Part shown: one piece after another, positions 1 to 8,662 of the stretch
Numbering within the stretch: the stretch's first letter is position 1
Layout of the letters: each line of letters begins with the position of its first letter
DNA from: CALGTL01 sp963579135
GTDB lineage: Bacteria > Chloroflexota > Dehalococcoidia > Lucifugimonadales > Australimonadaceae
Length of the DNA: 64,000 nt
Assembly: GCA_963579135.1 (NCBI GenBank)
Contig: CAUZFB010000008.1
Span: forward strand, 4,323 to 68,322
Direction: 5' to 3'
Program-made: the position numbers and the translations under genes
Notes under the pieces: model-generated
The model's input: the letters and a program-made list of their open reading frames with translations, nothing else
The model's database searches: none
What the model was told of the DNA's origin: nothing

Positions 1-1746
1 AAGATCGCCGTAGACGGTGAGCGCGAGGGTTCGCGGGATCGGAGTGGCGGACATGAGCAGCAAGTGGGGCATCCGCGACGCGTTGTCCCGAAGCGCAGCC
101 CGCTGGAGAACACCGAAGCGGTGCTGCTCATCAACGACGGCGAGGGCCAGGTTGGCCAGCTTGACGTCCTTCTGAATCAGCGCGTGGGTGCCAACGAGGA
201 TGTCCATCGTCCCCTCGCCGGCGCGGCGGAGCAGCTCGCGACGGGCGGCGGCTTTGGTGCTGCCGGTGAGCAAGCCAATGGTGATCGGGACCGGGTGCGG
301 CTCGAGATACGCGGTGAACCAGTCCTGCTCAAGGCTGGGCTGGAGCAGCGCTTCTAGCAGGCGGCGGACGCCCAGGAAGTGTTGTTCCGCCAGCACTTCG
401 GTGGGTGCCATGAGCGCACCCTGGTAGCCATCGGCAACAGCGGTGAGGAGCATCGCGAGCGCCACGACCGTTTTGCCGCTACCCACGTCGCCCTGCAGCA
501 GGCGGCTCATGGGGTGCTTGGCGTACTCAACATCCCGCGTCGCCTCGGCAATCGAGGTGATCTGACCGTCGGTCAGATCGAACGGCAGCGACGCGATGAA
601 AGTTTTAACGGCGTCCGGCATGGGGTTGAGCGGGATTCCAGGGTCTTCACCAACGGGGCGTGAGCGTTTGGCCGCGACGGCAAGCTGGAGCACGAGGAGT
701 TCATCGAACGCAAGGCGACGGCGCGCGAGCTCGAAGGCTTCGTTGGAATCGGGGTAGTGCGCCTGGCTGATCGCTTTGCCCAGCGGCCATAGGCCGTTGC
801 GGGCAATCACGTCCTGGGGCAAGGGGTCTTCTATCTCGAGCACGCCGTCCCTGGTCTGGGAGAGCAACGCCTCGCGGATGATCCGGCGCACGGTCTTCTG
901 ATAAAGGCCTTCGGTCCCCGGGTAGACCGGTACGAGGCGGCCCGTGTTCACCAGCTCGTAGGTATCCGGGTCGTCAACCATTTCCCACTCCGGGGAGTCC
1001 ATCTGCTTGCGGCCGTTGTAGGCGGAGACCTTGCCGGAGAGGGAGATCTGGGGCTTCTGGCCACCCGCACCGGCCAGGATGGCGATGGTGCGCTTGAGGT
1101 TCTGGGCGACCCATGGCTGGTTAAACCACATGATGCGCATGTTGCCCGTGGCGTCGCCGACGACGGCTTCGGTGGCCCGCATACGCCCGCCACGACCCAG
1201 GCGTTTCTCGTTGGCCTCCCACAGCATACCGACTATGGTCTGCTCTTCGCCGACGACGGCCTGGGCGATAGGGCGGAGGGCGCTGTAGTCCTGATGACGG
1301 TTGGGGAAGAGCCATAGCAGGTCACGGACGGTCTCCACGCCGAGCGTCGCGAGCTTCTCGCCGGTCGGGCGAGTGACGCTCTTGAGCGCGGTGGTGGGGT
1401 CATCGAGGGCGATAGCGGGGCCGCCAGGTGCTTTAGGTGCGGGAGGAAGCGGCACGGGCCGCTCGCGCTGCTTGGGCGGCGGTGGCGTTTCGCCGATGAA
1501 CCGCTCAACCTCGCGGAACCAGCGCTGCCGTTGCGCGCCGTCCAACTCACGATAGCCGACGGACAAAAGGCCTAGCTCATCGAGCGTCGTGAGGAGGGAG
1601 TGGTGCCTGGCATTGGCGTGCAGGTTGCGGAGGAAACCGTCGAGGCCGCCCGTCACCATTTTGTCACGGAATCCATCGACGGCCTCAGCCGCGATAATCT
1701 TGCGGAGGGCGTCGAGTTGGTTTGCGGGGTCAGGACGATTGTTCAC
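1..1746 (-). CDS. recG: ATP-dependent DNA helicase RecG, 3' end cut by window edge
   Basis: Superfamily 2 helicase that remodels stalled replication forks and Holliday junctions. About 582 residues are present and the frame is still open at position 1, so the C-terminal part of helicase domain 2 lies outside the window. Seen: an N-terminal helical region, the OB-fold wedge domain (about residues 140-290), Walker A GDVGSGKT near residue 420, a DEQH box near residue 537 and the following SATPIPRTL motif, all typical of RecG. The start is taken as the GTG at 1744-1746; a TAA lies in frame about 33 bases upstream and there is no ATG between. No clear ribosome binding site is visible, so the start is less certain than the identity. 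Confidence 0.93.
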   Translation of the reverse strand, partial: MNNRPDPANQLDALRKIIAAEAVDGFRDKMVTGGLDGFLRNLHANARHHSLLTTLDELGLLSVGYRELDGAQRQRWFREVERFIGETPPPPKQRERPVPLPPAPKAPGGPAIALDDPTTALKSVTRPTGEKLATLGVETVRDLLWLFPNRHQDYSALRPIAQAVVGEEQTIVGMLWEANEKRLGRGGRMRATEAVVGDATGNMRIMWFNQPWVAQNLKRTIAILAGAGGQKPQISLSGKVSAYNGRKQMDSPEWEMVDDPDTYELVNTGRLVPVYPGTEGLYQKTVRRIIREALLSQTRDGVLEIEDPLPQDVIARNGLWPLGKAISQAHYPDSNEAFELARRRLAFDELLVLQLAVAAKRSRPVGEDPGIPLNPMPDAVKTFIASLPFDLTDGQITSIAEATRDVEYAKHPMSRLLQGDVGSGKTVVALAMLLTAVADGYQGALMAPTEVLAEQHFLGVRRLLEALLQPSLEQDWFTAYLEPHPVPITIGLLTGSTKAAARRELLRRAGEGTMDILVGTHALIQKDVKLANLALAVVDEQHRFGVLQRAALRDNASRMPHLLLMSATPIPRTLALTVYGDL

Positions 1747-2022
1747 GACGGTTAGCGTAGCAGGAGTGCGGGTGGTTTAAAGGTGCTCCGGGAGCAGCGC
1801 GCGAACACGTTGAATTGGGCTATGCGCGGGGGGTGTCACCCGCACCCCCGCCAGAGGAGTGCCTCTGCACACCCTGACCCCGGACCCGTTGGGAGACACG
1901 TGATGTCGCGGGTCGGGGCTCATCAGTGACGTGTATCGTCCGGTAGTAGAGCGTAGCGGGAAAGGGGGCGATGGGACGAGTGGCGTTTGTCAGCAGGGCC
2001 TGCGGCCGATTGTCGTTCGGCT
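1747..2022. other. Intergenic region with small GC hairpins
   Basis: No gene recognised. It holds a short GC-rich inverted repeat (GGGGGTG at 1829-1835 with CACCCCC at 1843-1849) followed by a smaller one (AGAGG/CCTCT near 1853-1865). Such CACCCCC-rich hairpins are common in intergenic DNA of GC-rich bacteria. They could act as transcript ends between the decayed gene at 2023-2649 and recG, but no T-run follows. Confidence 0.4.
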
Positions 2023-2649
2023 CTACAAGGACAACTTGATCTCGCGCGTTACCGCGCCGTCGCTTGCCACCAGGAGGAGGATCTGCCCCTGCAATTTTTC
2101 GTTGGGCACTCGGAAGACGGTTTTGAACGGGGAACCATGCGAGATGTGAGGATGTTCACGTCCGGGATCGGTCACCGCAATGAAATGGGGATCTCCAGTG
2201 AAACGGGGTTGTTGGATACGCCCGAAATCTCCACACGGAGCTCGCGGTAGTCGATGCCAGGCCCGGTCCTTACCGACGCGACTTCGACATCCCCACGTTG
2301 TGCGGACAAGCTGAGCGCTGATGATCTTCTGCTGGTCGTCCTTGCCGCAGCCGCCGGCGTACATCCGCTGTGTGTCGACGGGCAATTTCACGAAATGCGG
2401 GTCGGCTCCCGCAACGCCCGTGCTAGTGATCCAATCCCACTGAAGGCCCTCTTCCGATCGCGCCGACCAAACCTCTACGTGACGCCAGAAGAGCATCAGG
2501 TCGCTTCCGTCGGGCTCGACCATCGCGTGTGGATGGCGGGCAGTATCGGCGGTATCGCTGCGATCCTCAGTACCTAGTCGATGGCCTAGATCCTGATCCC
2601 ACTGCAACAGGTCGGTCGAGAAAGCGCTATAGATTCGGGCTCCCGCCAC
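2023..2649 (-). pseudogene. Remnant of a beta-propeller (sialidase-like) protein, frame-disrupted
   Basis: The minus strand is open for 208 codons from a GTG at 2649. The first 120 residues read like the blades of a five- or six-bladed propeller (repeats such as YSAFSTDLLQWDQ and VWSARSEEGLQWDW). From about 2330 the open frame turns into implausible Arg/Trp/Cys-rich sequence, while the neighbouring frame gives smooth protein text (SLSAQRGDVEVASVRTGPG and onward) until about 2190. After that the first frame again looks coding (FKTVFRVPNEKLQG...). This pattern fits a pair of compensating indels, or a frameshift followed by drift. A normal protein of this type would be longer at the N-terminus. 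The fold assignment is from sequence style only, so the family is uncertain. Confidence 0.45.
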
Positions 2650-2657
2650 GGGCGGGC

Positions 2658-3755
2658 CTAAAGCACTTGGAGTTCCCCGGTGTCTGAGGCGCGTTGGACG
2701 GTGTCGACGAATTTGTGGTGCTCGACTGCGGCATCGAAGTCGGGGTTGAAGTCGGTGCTGCCGTTTTGGAGAGATTCGGCATAGGCGGCCCAGAGTTTGC
2801 CGATGTTGACCGATTGGTCTGTGAGGCCGTTGGCGGTGACCCAGCGTGCTTGGGGTACGTCGATGACGACGAGGGTTTCGTCGCCCTGGGCGCCACGAAG
2901 CGTGGCGCCGCCACCAGCGTGGGGCGAGCCTGGCGCTTCGAGCACGAGCGAGCCCCTAGTGCCGTGGACGACGGTACGGTGGCCCGTTGAGCCTGTGACG
3001 ACCTGGCCGACGTGGATGGAGACGGCGGCGCCGCTCTTGAGCGTGCCGATGACGCGAATGTCGTCTGGTGCGTCAACCGAGAAGGTCTCGCCGGTGTCGG
3101 AAGCGGTCCACTCGGCGACGTGATTGGTCACCTGGGCGGACAGCGACTCGAAGCGGCCAACGGCTGTCATGAGCAGGTCGACGGCATGACCGAAGGTGAT
3201 GGTGAGCACGTTGGCCCCAGCAGCCTTGTCGCGCATCCAGATGCGACCAGAGGGCCGAGCGAGGGCGCCGGTGCTGAACTGCGTCATATCCACGGACAGG
3301 ACGTCTCCCACGTAACCGTCATCGATGAGCCTGTGGATGTGCAGGGCCTCGGCAGAGCGGCGGGACTGAAGGCCGACGGCGGTGCGGACGCCTTTCTCCT
3401 TGGCGAGGGCGGCAAGCTCTTCCGCCTGGGCGGTGGTGGTGCCCAGCGGCCACTCAACATAGATGTTCTTACCGGACTCGATGATGTCCTTGGCCAGCTC
3501 GTAGTGAAGCGGAAGCTTGACGACGACTGCGGCGACGTCAATGTCATCCCGCTCAAGCATCTTGCGGTGATCGTCGAAGGCGTGCTCGGCACCGAACGTG
3601 GCGGCGGCCTCATCGGCGCTCTCCTGGCGGGTGGTACTGACGCCGAGGAGGTGGACACCGGGGACGCCGGCTTTGATACCTGGCATGTGGGCGCGGCCTG
3701 CCCAGCCCTTGGTTGGGTTAGCCCCAATGATTCCGATACGCACGTTGTCCGCCAT
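2658..3755 (-). CDS. Gfo/Idh/MocA-family NAD(P)-dependent oxidoreductase, Gal80-like
   Basis: Predicted sugar or cyclitol dehydrogenase of 365 residues with an N-terminal Rossmann domain (GIIGANPTKGWAGRAHMPG at about 8-27) and the family's alpha/beta C-terminal domain. The usual catalytic EKP motif is replaced by EWPLG (about residue 100), as in the Gal80-like branch, so the classical catalytic lysine may be absent. The start ATG is well supported by AAGGAG eight bases upstream. The gene is divergent from the selenoprotein gene at 3928. Downstream of its stop sits a CCCGCC/GGCGGG hairpin (2642-2656) without a T-run. Substrate cannot be told from sequence. Confidence 0.85.
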   Translation of the reverse strand: MADNVRIGIIGANPTKGWAGRAHMPGIKAGVPGVHLLGVSTTRQESADEAAATFGAEHAFDDHRKMLERDDIDVAAVVVKLPLHYELAKDIIESGKNIYVEWPLGTTTAQAEELAALAKEKGVRTAVGLQSRRSAEALHIHRLIDDGYVGDVLSVDMTQFSTGALARPSGRIWMRDKAAGANVLTITFGHAVDLLMTAVGRFESLSAQVTNHVAEWTASDTGETFSVDAPDDIRVIGTLKSGAAVSIHVGQVVTGSTGHRTVVHGTRGSLVLEAPGSPHAGGGATLRGAQGDETLVVIDVPQARWVTANGLTDQSVNIGKLWAAYAESLQNGSTDFNPDFDAAVEHHKFVDTVQRASDTGELQVL

Positions 3756-3845
3756 TGCACTCTCCTTACACGCCTAGGTTTCAGGCGCAACGTTACCCCA
3801 ATCCAGCGAGGGACGCTACGTCCCGACCATGAGCACGGACGCTCG

Positions 3846-3874
3846 TTGACCCATGTTTGGGCGCACCATAGACT
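3846..3874 (+). promoter_or_regulatory. Sigma70-type promoter for the AhpD-like selenoprotein gene
   Basis: TTGACC at 3846-3851 and TAGACT at 3869-3874 are separated by 17 bases. This predicts a start site near 3881 and a leader of about 47 bases before the ATG at 3928. It lies in the divergent interval between this gene and the oxidoreductase at 2658-3755. Confidence 0.5.
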
Positions 3875-3927
3875 TTCGGCGGGTTGCTATCGGCTCGCAA
3901 CGACTCGTGAGTAGAGGGGGTGAGGGG

Positions 3928-4557
3928 ATGTCCTGGATTACTGAAACAGGTGTCGATTCTGAGGCCGTCGAGGAAGAAGCGCGACGGATGGCTGACCAGA
4001 AGCCTGGTAGAGCGCGCTCCGGCGGGGGCCGCATGTCGCCGATCATGAGTGTGATGTCGCTGAACCCGCGGGCGCTGAAGGGCGTGCGGGACATGAATTC
4101 CGCGATCACCTTCGGGACCTCGGCGCTGAGCCGGGTGCAGGAAGAGGCGATCGCGACCACAGTGGCACAGGCGAATCACTGCCGTTACTGAACGATGGCT
4201 GACGGAGAGTTTCTCCGTCAGCACTCCGAGGACCCGGAGCTCGCTAGCCATGTGATCCATGACTACCGCAACGGGAACTGGGCCCCGAAGACCCGAGCGA
4301 TGCTGGATTACGCGTCAAAGCTAACGTGTCAGCCGCAGAGTGTCACAAAGGCGGACTTCGACGGCCTGAAGGAACAGGGGCTCACCGAGGACGAGATACT
4401 GTCAAACGTGCTCCTCACGTGCACGTTCGCGTTCATGACGAGCTTGGCGGACGGGGCTGGGCGTGGAGAGCCTGCCGAGGGTCGCCAGGAGTGGGTCGAG
4501 GAATGGATTCAGGGACCCGCTCGCGACCAGGAGTGGCTGCTGAACCCGAAGTCGTAG
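3928..4557 (+). CDS. AhpD-like (carboxymuconolactone decarboxylase family) protein, probable selenoprotein with CxxU
   Basis: Predicted 209-residue thiol/selenol redox protein of the AhpD/peroxidase-related family. It reads in one frame from ATG 3928 (GAGGGG ribosome binding site at 3914-3920) to TAG 4557, interrupted only by TGA at 4189-4191, codon 88. That codon sits where the family has the second cysteine of its redox motif: the context is Asn-His-Cys85-Arg-Tyr-TGA-Thr-Met. Family features on both sides (NPRALKGVRDMNSAITFG upstream, GEFLRQHS and ELASHVIHDYRNGNW downstream) continue without loss, so this is not ordinary decay. A perfect hairpin starts six bases after the TGA. AhpD-like selenoproteins with CxxU are a known family in marine metagenomes. 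The residue four positions after the Sec is Asp, where many AhpD relatives have His. The alternative is a Cys-to-stop mutation. No selenocysteine machinery gene lies in this window. Confidence 0.8.
4189..4222 (+). promoter_or_regulatory. Bacterial SECIS-like element: UGA plus downstream stem-loop
   Basis: After the TGA (4189-4191) and a six-base spacer comes GCTGACGGAG (4198-4207), loop AGTTT (4208-4212), and CTCCGTCAGC (4213-4222), a perfect 10-bp stem. The apical loop begins 16 bases after the UGA and has a G in its second position, which meets the known bacterial SECIS consensus (small loop, G in the first two loop bases, 16-37 base distance). The stem is inside coding sequence. Confidence 0.78.
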
Positions 4558-4746
4558 GCAGAGCGAGGGGGGGGGCGCGGAGCGGAGTTCCCGTTGGGGG
4601 GGCTTGAGGACGCGAGAGAGATTCTTCTCGGCCTACGGCACGATCAGAATGACGTAAATGGGGCCTGGCCAAACCGGCTGGTGACCACGCAGGTTGACAG
4701 TCAGGCCGCTGGTTTGCCAGATTGCCTGAAATAAAGGTAGAAACAC

Positions 4747-5640
4747 ATGAACGTAGGATTCATTGGACTCGGGAAGATGGGCGGGCCTATGGCCCGGAAC
4801 CTGATCAATGCGGGCCATACTCTCGTGGTGAGCGACGTGAACGAAGCTGCGACGGCGCAGCACCGTGAGCTCGGCGCTACGTGGGCGGCGACGCCGCGTG
4901 AAGTCGCGAGCAGTAGCGAGGTGGTCTTCACGTCATTGCCAGGCCCGGCAGAGGTCGACGCGGTGGTGCTCGGCCGCGACGGGCTTATCGAGGGCTTCAT
5001 TCCTGGCACGATCTACGTGGACCTGTCGACGGGGTCACCGACGGCGATCCGGCGGGTTGCGGAACGCATCGAGGCGGCAGGCGCCCACGTCATCGACGCG
5101 CCGGTGAGCGGCGGAGTACAGGGCGCGGACAAGGGAACGTTGGCGGTAATGGTTGGCGGCAATCCGCAGATTGTTGAGCGCGTGCGGCCGTTGCTCGAAG
5201 TGATTGGCGCAAGCGTCGTGTATGTGGGCGGCGTGGGCTCGGGCACGGTGGCCAAGCTGGTGCACAACGCGATCTCGATGACCACGCGAATCGTTATCCA
5301 AGAGGGGATGACACTGGCCGTGAAGGCGGGTGTCGATCCGAACGTGATGCTGAACGTGCTACGTGAGGCGTCGTTCGGCAAGCAGTTGGTGCTGACCGAC
5401 CACATCCCCGACCTGGTGCTAAAGGGCGACTTCGATCACCCCCGGTTCAGCCTAGGCCTATCCCACAAAGACGTGAGCCTAGCGTTGGAACTGGCGAGAG
5501 AGATGGAAGCACCCATGGGCATGGCCGAGAAGGCAGATGAGGAGATCCAACGCGGCATTGATCGTGGCTGGGCCGACCGAGACAATCTGGTGACGTTCCT
5601 GCTGGCCGAAGAGCGGGCAGGCGTCGAAGTCAGGGAATGA
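4747..5640 (+). CDS. 3-hydroxyisobutyrate dehydrogenase-family oxidoreductase (beta-hydroxyacid dehydrogenase)
   Basis: NAD(P)-dependent beta-hydroxyacid dehydrogenase of 297 residues, the normal length. Seen: N-terminal GFIGLGKMGGPMARNL Rossmann motif, substrate-binding DAPVSGGVQGADKGTL (about residues 117-132), and a conserved catalytic lysine in the GTVAKLVHN helix (about 172-178). It could reduce or oxidise hydroxyisobutyrate, tartronate semialdehyde or a similar acid. AGGTAG lies upstream of the ATG. Its stop overlaps the amidase start by ATGA, so the two are translationally coupled. A second, distinct member of the family lies at 59576-60475. Confidence 0.87.
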   Translation: MNVGFIGLGKMGGPMARNLINAGHTLVVSDVNEAATAQHRELGATWAATPREVASSSEVVFTSLPGPAEVDAVVLGRDGLIEGFIPGTIYVDLSTGSPTAIRRVAERIEAAGAHVIDAPVSGGVQGADKGTLAVMVGGNPQIVERVRPLLEVIGASVVYVGGVGSGTVAKLVHNAISMTTRIVIQEGMTLAVKAGVDPNVMLNVLREASFGKQLVLTDHIPDLVLKGDFDHPRFSLGLSHKDVSLALELAREMEAPMGMAEKADEEIQRGIDRGWADRDNLVTFLLAEERAGVEVRE

Positions 5641-7079
5641 TGAACGAACTGGTAAGGCTCACCGCACGGAACGCGGTGGATCTGTTACGCAAGCGCGAGG
5701 TGACGCCTGTCGAGCTGGTGGATGCAGCTGCGGAGCGGATCGCCGGGGTGGAGCCAGCGGTGAATGCGCTGCCTACGCTGGCGGTGGAGCGAGCACGGGA
5801 GCACGCACAGCGACTGATGAAGGACGCAGCGCCGTCCAATCCGCCACGTGGCTACCTCTACGGATTGCCCGTGGCGATCAAGGATCTGAAGGATGTGGCG
5901 GGAGTGAGGTCGACGAAGGGCTCACCAATCTACGCGAACCACATCCCGGAACGCTCGGACTACCTGGTGGAGAACATCGAGGCCAAAGGCGGGATGGTGA
6001 TCGCGAAGTCAAACACCCCCGAGTTCGGCGCGGGCGCGAACACGTTCAACCAGGTTTTCGGCAAGACCCGCAATCCTTGGAACACGTCCAAGACTTGCGG
6101 CGGATCGTCAGGCGGGTCGGCGGTGGCACTGGCGACGGGCGAGGTCTGGCTGGCGACGGGCTCCGATCTGGGAGGGTCGCTGCGGATCCCGGCCAGCTTC
6201 TGCTCGGTGGTGGGCATGCGCCCATCGCCCGGCCGCGTACCGTACGGCCCGAAGGACCTGCCGTTCGCAAGTCTGTCGGTCGAGGGACCGATGGCGCGCA
6301 CCGTGGGCGACCTAGCACTGTTCCTGGACACGCAGGCTGGACAAGCGGCGTTGGACCCCATCAGCATTCCTGCGCCATCGAAAGCGTTCGTCGACGCGGT
6401 GGACTCGCCGGTCGCGCCCAAACGGGTCGCGTACACGAGCGATCTGGGCATCGCACCGGTGGATCCGGAGGTGCGGGCGATCTGCGAGGAAGCAGTCAAG
6501 CGATTCAAGGACTTCGGTGCGGCGGTTGAGGGTGCAACAATCGATCTGCGCGACGCAGAGGAGATCTTTCAAACGTTACGGGCAGCTCAGTTCGCGGCGC
6601 AGTTCGGCAACCTGCTGGAGCCTCATCGGGAACTGCTGAAGGCGGACGTCATCTGGAACATCGAGAAGGGCCAGGCGCTGTCGGCCGAAGACGTGAACCG
6701 GGCAGAGCTGGCCCGCGGCGCGCTGTACAACCGCACAGAGGCGTTCTTCAACGACTACGACTTGCTGGTCTCTCCTGCCGTGCTCCTGCCGGCGTACGAC
6801 ATCGACCAGGCGTACGTCACCGAGGCCGGAGGGGTGAAGTTCGACAATTACGTGAGCTGGCTGGTGATGTCGTTCGCGCTGACGTTGACGGCGTGTCCAT
6901 CGATCTCGGTGCCGTGCGGTTTCACGGCAAGTGGCCTGCCTGTGGGTTTGCAGATCACGGCGCCGCGAGCCAACGAGGCAACACTGCTGTCGGCGGCGGC
7001 GTTGTTCGAACAGGCGATCGACCTGAACTCAGGGGTGCCAATCGACCCGATTGTGCGGCACACGGAGGCGAGTCGATGA
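5637..7079 (+). CDS. Amidase (amidase signature family)
   Basis: Amide hydrolase of 480 residues, related in fold to GatA but not placed with gatB/gatC, so probably a free catabolic amidase. The Ser-cisSer-Lys triad is visible: Lys82 in VAIKDLKDVAG, the GGSSGGSAVALATG signature near residues 154-168 and the nucleophile Ser in GSDLGGSLRIP near 180. Starts at ATG 5637 or 5640. It is coupled by ATGA overlaps to the dehydrogenase before it and the small membrane protein after it. Substrate unknown. Confidence 0.9.
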   Translation: MMNELVRLTARNAVDLLRKREVTPVELVDAAAERIAGVEPAVNALPTLAVERAREHAQRLMKDAAPSNPPRGYLYGLPVAIKDLKDVAGVRSTKGSPIYANHIPERSDYLVENIEAKGGMVIAKSNTPEFGAGANTFNQVFGKTRNPWNTSKTCGGSSGGSAVALATGEVWLATGSDLGGSLRIPASFCSVVGMRPSPGRVPYGPKDLPFASLSVEGPMARTVGDLALFLDTQAGQAALDPISIPAPSKAFVDAVDSPVAPKRVAYTSDLGIAPVDPEVRAICEEAVKRFKDFGAAVEGATIDLRDAEEIFQTLRAAQFAAQFGNLLEPHRELLKADVIWNIEKGQALSAEDVNRAELARGALYNRTEAFFNDYDLLVSPAVLLPAYDIDQAYVTEAGGVKFDNYVSWLVMSFALTLTACPSISVPCGFTASGLPVGLQITAPRANEATLLSAAALFEQAIDLNSGVPIDPIVRHTEASR

Positions 7080-7300
7080 CGTGGTGGGGCTACATTCTGC
7101 TAGGGATGGCGTGGGTCGCGACCGTGACCGTGACACTGGTGATGAGCCTGGACGCGGCCACGAACGCGGTCTCGGCGGATCTTGCAGCCGACCCCAATGG
7201 ACTCCAGATCGGGACAGCGGTGGTGTCGGCGGTTGTGTTTGCGGGACCGGGTCTGTTCTTCATCTTAAACGGCATCCGACAGGGGCGCCGCCGCTCCTAG
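7076..7300 (+). CDS. Small two-helix membrane protein, unknown
   Basis: A 74-residue protein with two hydrophobic segments (about residues 3-25 and 45-67) and a basic tail ending GRRRS. The ATG overlaps the amidase stop by four bases, which argues that it is translated as part of the same operon. No family recognised. It could be a membrane partner for a transporter or a protein of no known fold. Confidence 0.6.
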   Translation: MTWWGYILLGMAWVATVTVTLVMSLDAATNAVSADLAADPNGLQIGTAVVSAVVFAGPGLFFILNGIRQGRRRS

Positions 7301-7335
7301 GAGCTACAAAGCACCTCCCACAAGGTTGCCCTAGA

Positions 7336-8646
7336 ATGGCGGCAACCGCTTCCCGGAGGCGACTCATCTCGTCAGAGGAGACTCTGTTGTACGACCGTAC
7401 TGTTCTGCCCAATGGGCTTCGCGTGCTTTCAAGCACGATGTCCCACACCCGATCGGTTTCCGTAGGCATCTTCGTGGGCGCGGGGTCGCGGTACGAGGAC
7501 GACGCGCTGGCGGGCGCTTCCCATTACTTGGAGCACGTACTGTTCAAGGGGACGGAGAAGCGACCTGAGCCGCAGTTGATCGCGGGAGCTATCGAATCGG
7601 TCGGCGGCATGATGAACGCGTCCACCGACCGCGAGGCGACGATCTACTACGCGAAGGTGGGGCGCGCACACTTCGCGTTGGCTTTGGACGTGTTGGCTGA
7701 CATGATCCTGCACCCGCTGTTCACCGACCACGAGGTGGAACGAGAGCGCGGGGTGATCATCGAGGAGCTGGCGATGACCTATGACCAGCCCGACGCCTAC
7801 GCCGACCTGCTGATCGACGCGACGCTGTGGCCAGGCCAGGCGTTGGGCCGCGACATCGGCGGGAGCCGCGAGTCGGTGGGGGCTATCAGTCGGCAGGCGT
7901 TGATTGACTACCACGCGCAACAGTACGTGCCCAACAACACCGTGGTCGCCGTAGCTGGCAACTACTCGCACGAAGAGGTGCTAGCGCTGGTGAACGAACA
8001 GATGGGAGCCTGGAAGGGCGGATCACCGTTGGGCTGGGAGCCCGTGCAGGCGACGGCCCAGGATGTGAGGATCAGCATCGGCAATCGCAAGACCGATCAG
8101 GCGCACATCTGCCTGGCTGTCGATGGAATCTCAGCGATGGCACCCGACCGGTACTCGTTCGACATGATGAACGCCGTGATGGGCGACGGCATGACGAGCC
8201 GACTGTTCATGGAGATCCGCGAGCGTCGCGGCCTCGCCTACGAAGTGCACTCGAGTTCCATGCACTACCGGGACTGCGGTGCGCTGATGGTGTACTGCGG
8301 AGTGGATACCGCCAAGGCGGAGGAAACGATCCAGGCGGTGCTGGATGAGATGTCGAAGATGTCCGAGGGAGTAACGCAGGAGGAACTCGCGCGGTCAGTG
8401 GAATACGCGTGCGGGAGACTCGATTTACGACTGGAGGACACGCGAGCGGTGATGAGCTGGCTGGGCGGCCAGGAGTTGCTGCGCGACGAGGTGATAGAGC
8501 CCGACGACATCGTTGCGGAACTGCGCAAGGTGACCACCAATCAGGTCCTCGAAGCGGCCCGAACCTACCTGAAGGACCCCAGCTACCGATTGGCGGTGGT
8601 CGGCCCCTACAAGTCTGACGCGGCCTTCCAGAAGCTGCTGGGGTAG
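7336..8646 (+). CDS. M16-family zinc metalloprotease (processing-peptidase-like)
   Basis: Soluble zinc peptidase of about 436 residues resembling bacterial PepR/YmxG and mitochondrial processing peptidase beta. The inverted zinc motif HYLEH is at residues 63-67 and the third ligand Glu about 76 residues later (IIEEL, near 143), so the active site is complete. A central FMEIRERRGLAYEVHS stretch matches the R-Y/glycine-rich region of the family. Two starts are possible: ATG 7336 with no clear ribosome binding site, or TTG 7387, which follows AGAGGAG with good spacing and gives the usual short N-terminus before TVLPNGLRVL. It lies 36 bases after the small membrane protein gene. Confidence 0.9.
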   Translation: MAATASRRRLISSEETLLYDRTVLPNGLRVLSSTMSHTRSVSVGIFVGAGSRYEDDALAGASHYLEHVLFKGTEKRPEPQLIAGAIESVGGMMNASTDREATIYYAKVGRAHFALALDVLADMILHPLFTDHEVERERGVIIEELAMTYDQPDAYADLLIDATLWPGQALGRDIGGSRESVGAISRQALIDYHAQQYVPNNTVVAVAGNYSHEEVLALVNEQMGAWKGGSPLGWEPVQATAQDVRISIGNRKTDQAHICLAVDGISAMAPDRYSFDMMNAVMGDGMTSRLFMEIRERRGLAYEVHSSSMHYRDCGALMVYCGVDTAKAEETIQAVLDEMSKMSEGVTQEELARSVEYACGRLDLRLEDTRAVMSWLGGQELLRDEVIEPDDIVAELRKVTTNQVLEAARTYLKDPSYRLAVVGPYKSDAAFQKLLG

Positions 8647-8662
8647 ATCGCTCAGAGCTCAG

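Noticed and set aside
3012..3914. 300-codon plus-strand open frame opposite the Gfo/Idh/MocA gene
   Set aside because: Mirror of a clear gene on the other strand in GC-rich DNA; no family features and no ribosome binding site.
4195..4557. Separate gene starting at ATG 4195
   Set aside because: Same frame as the preceding segment, only the TGA intervenes; the ATG lies inside the hairpin region, has no ribosome binding site, and half an AhpD domain alone is not expected.
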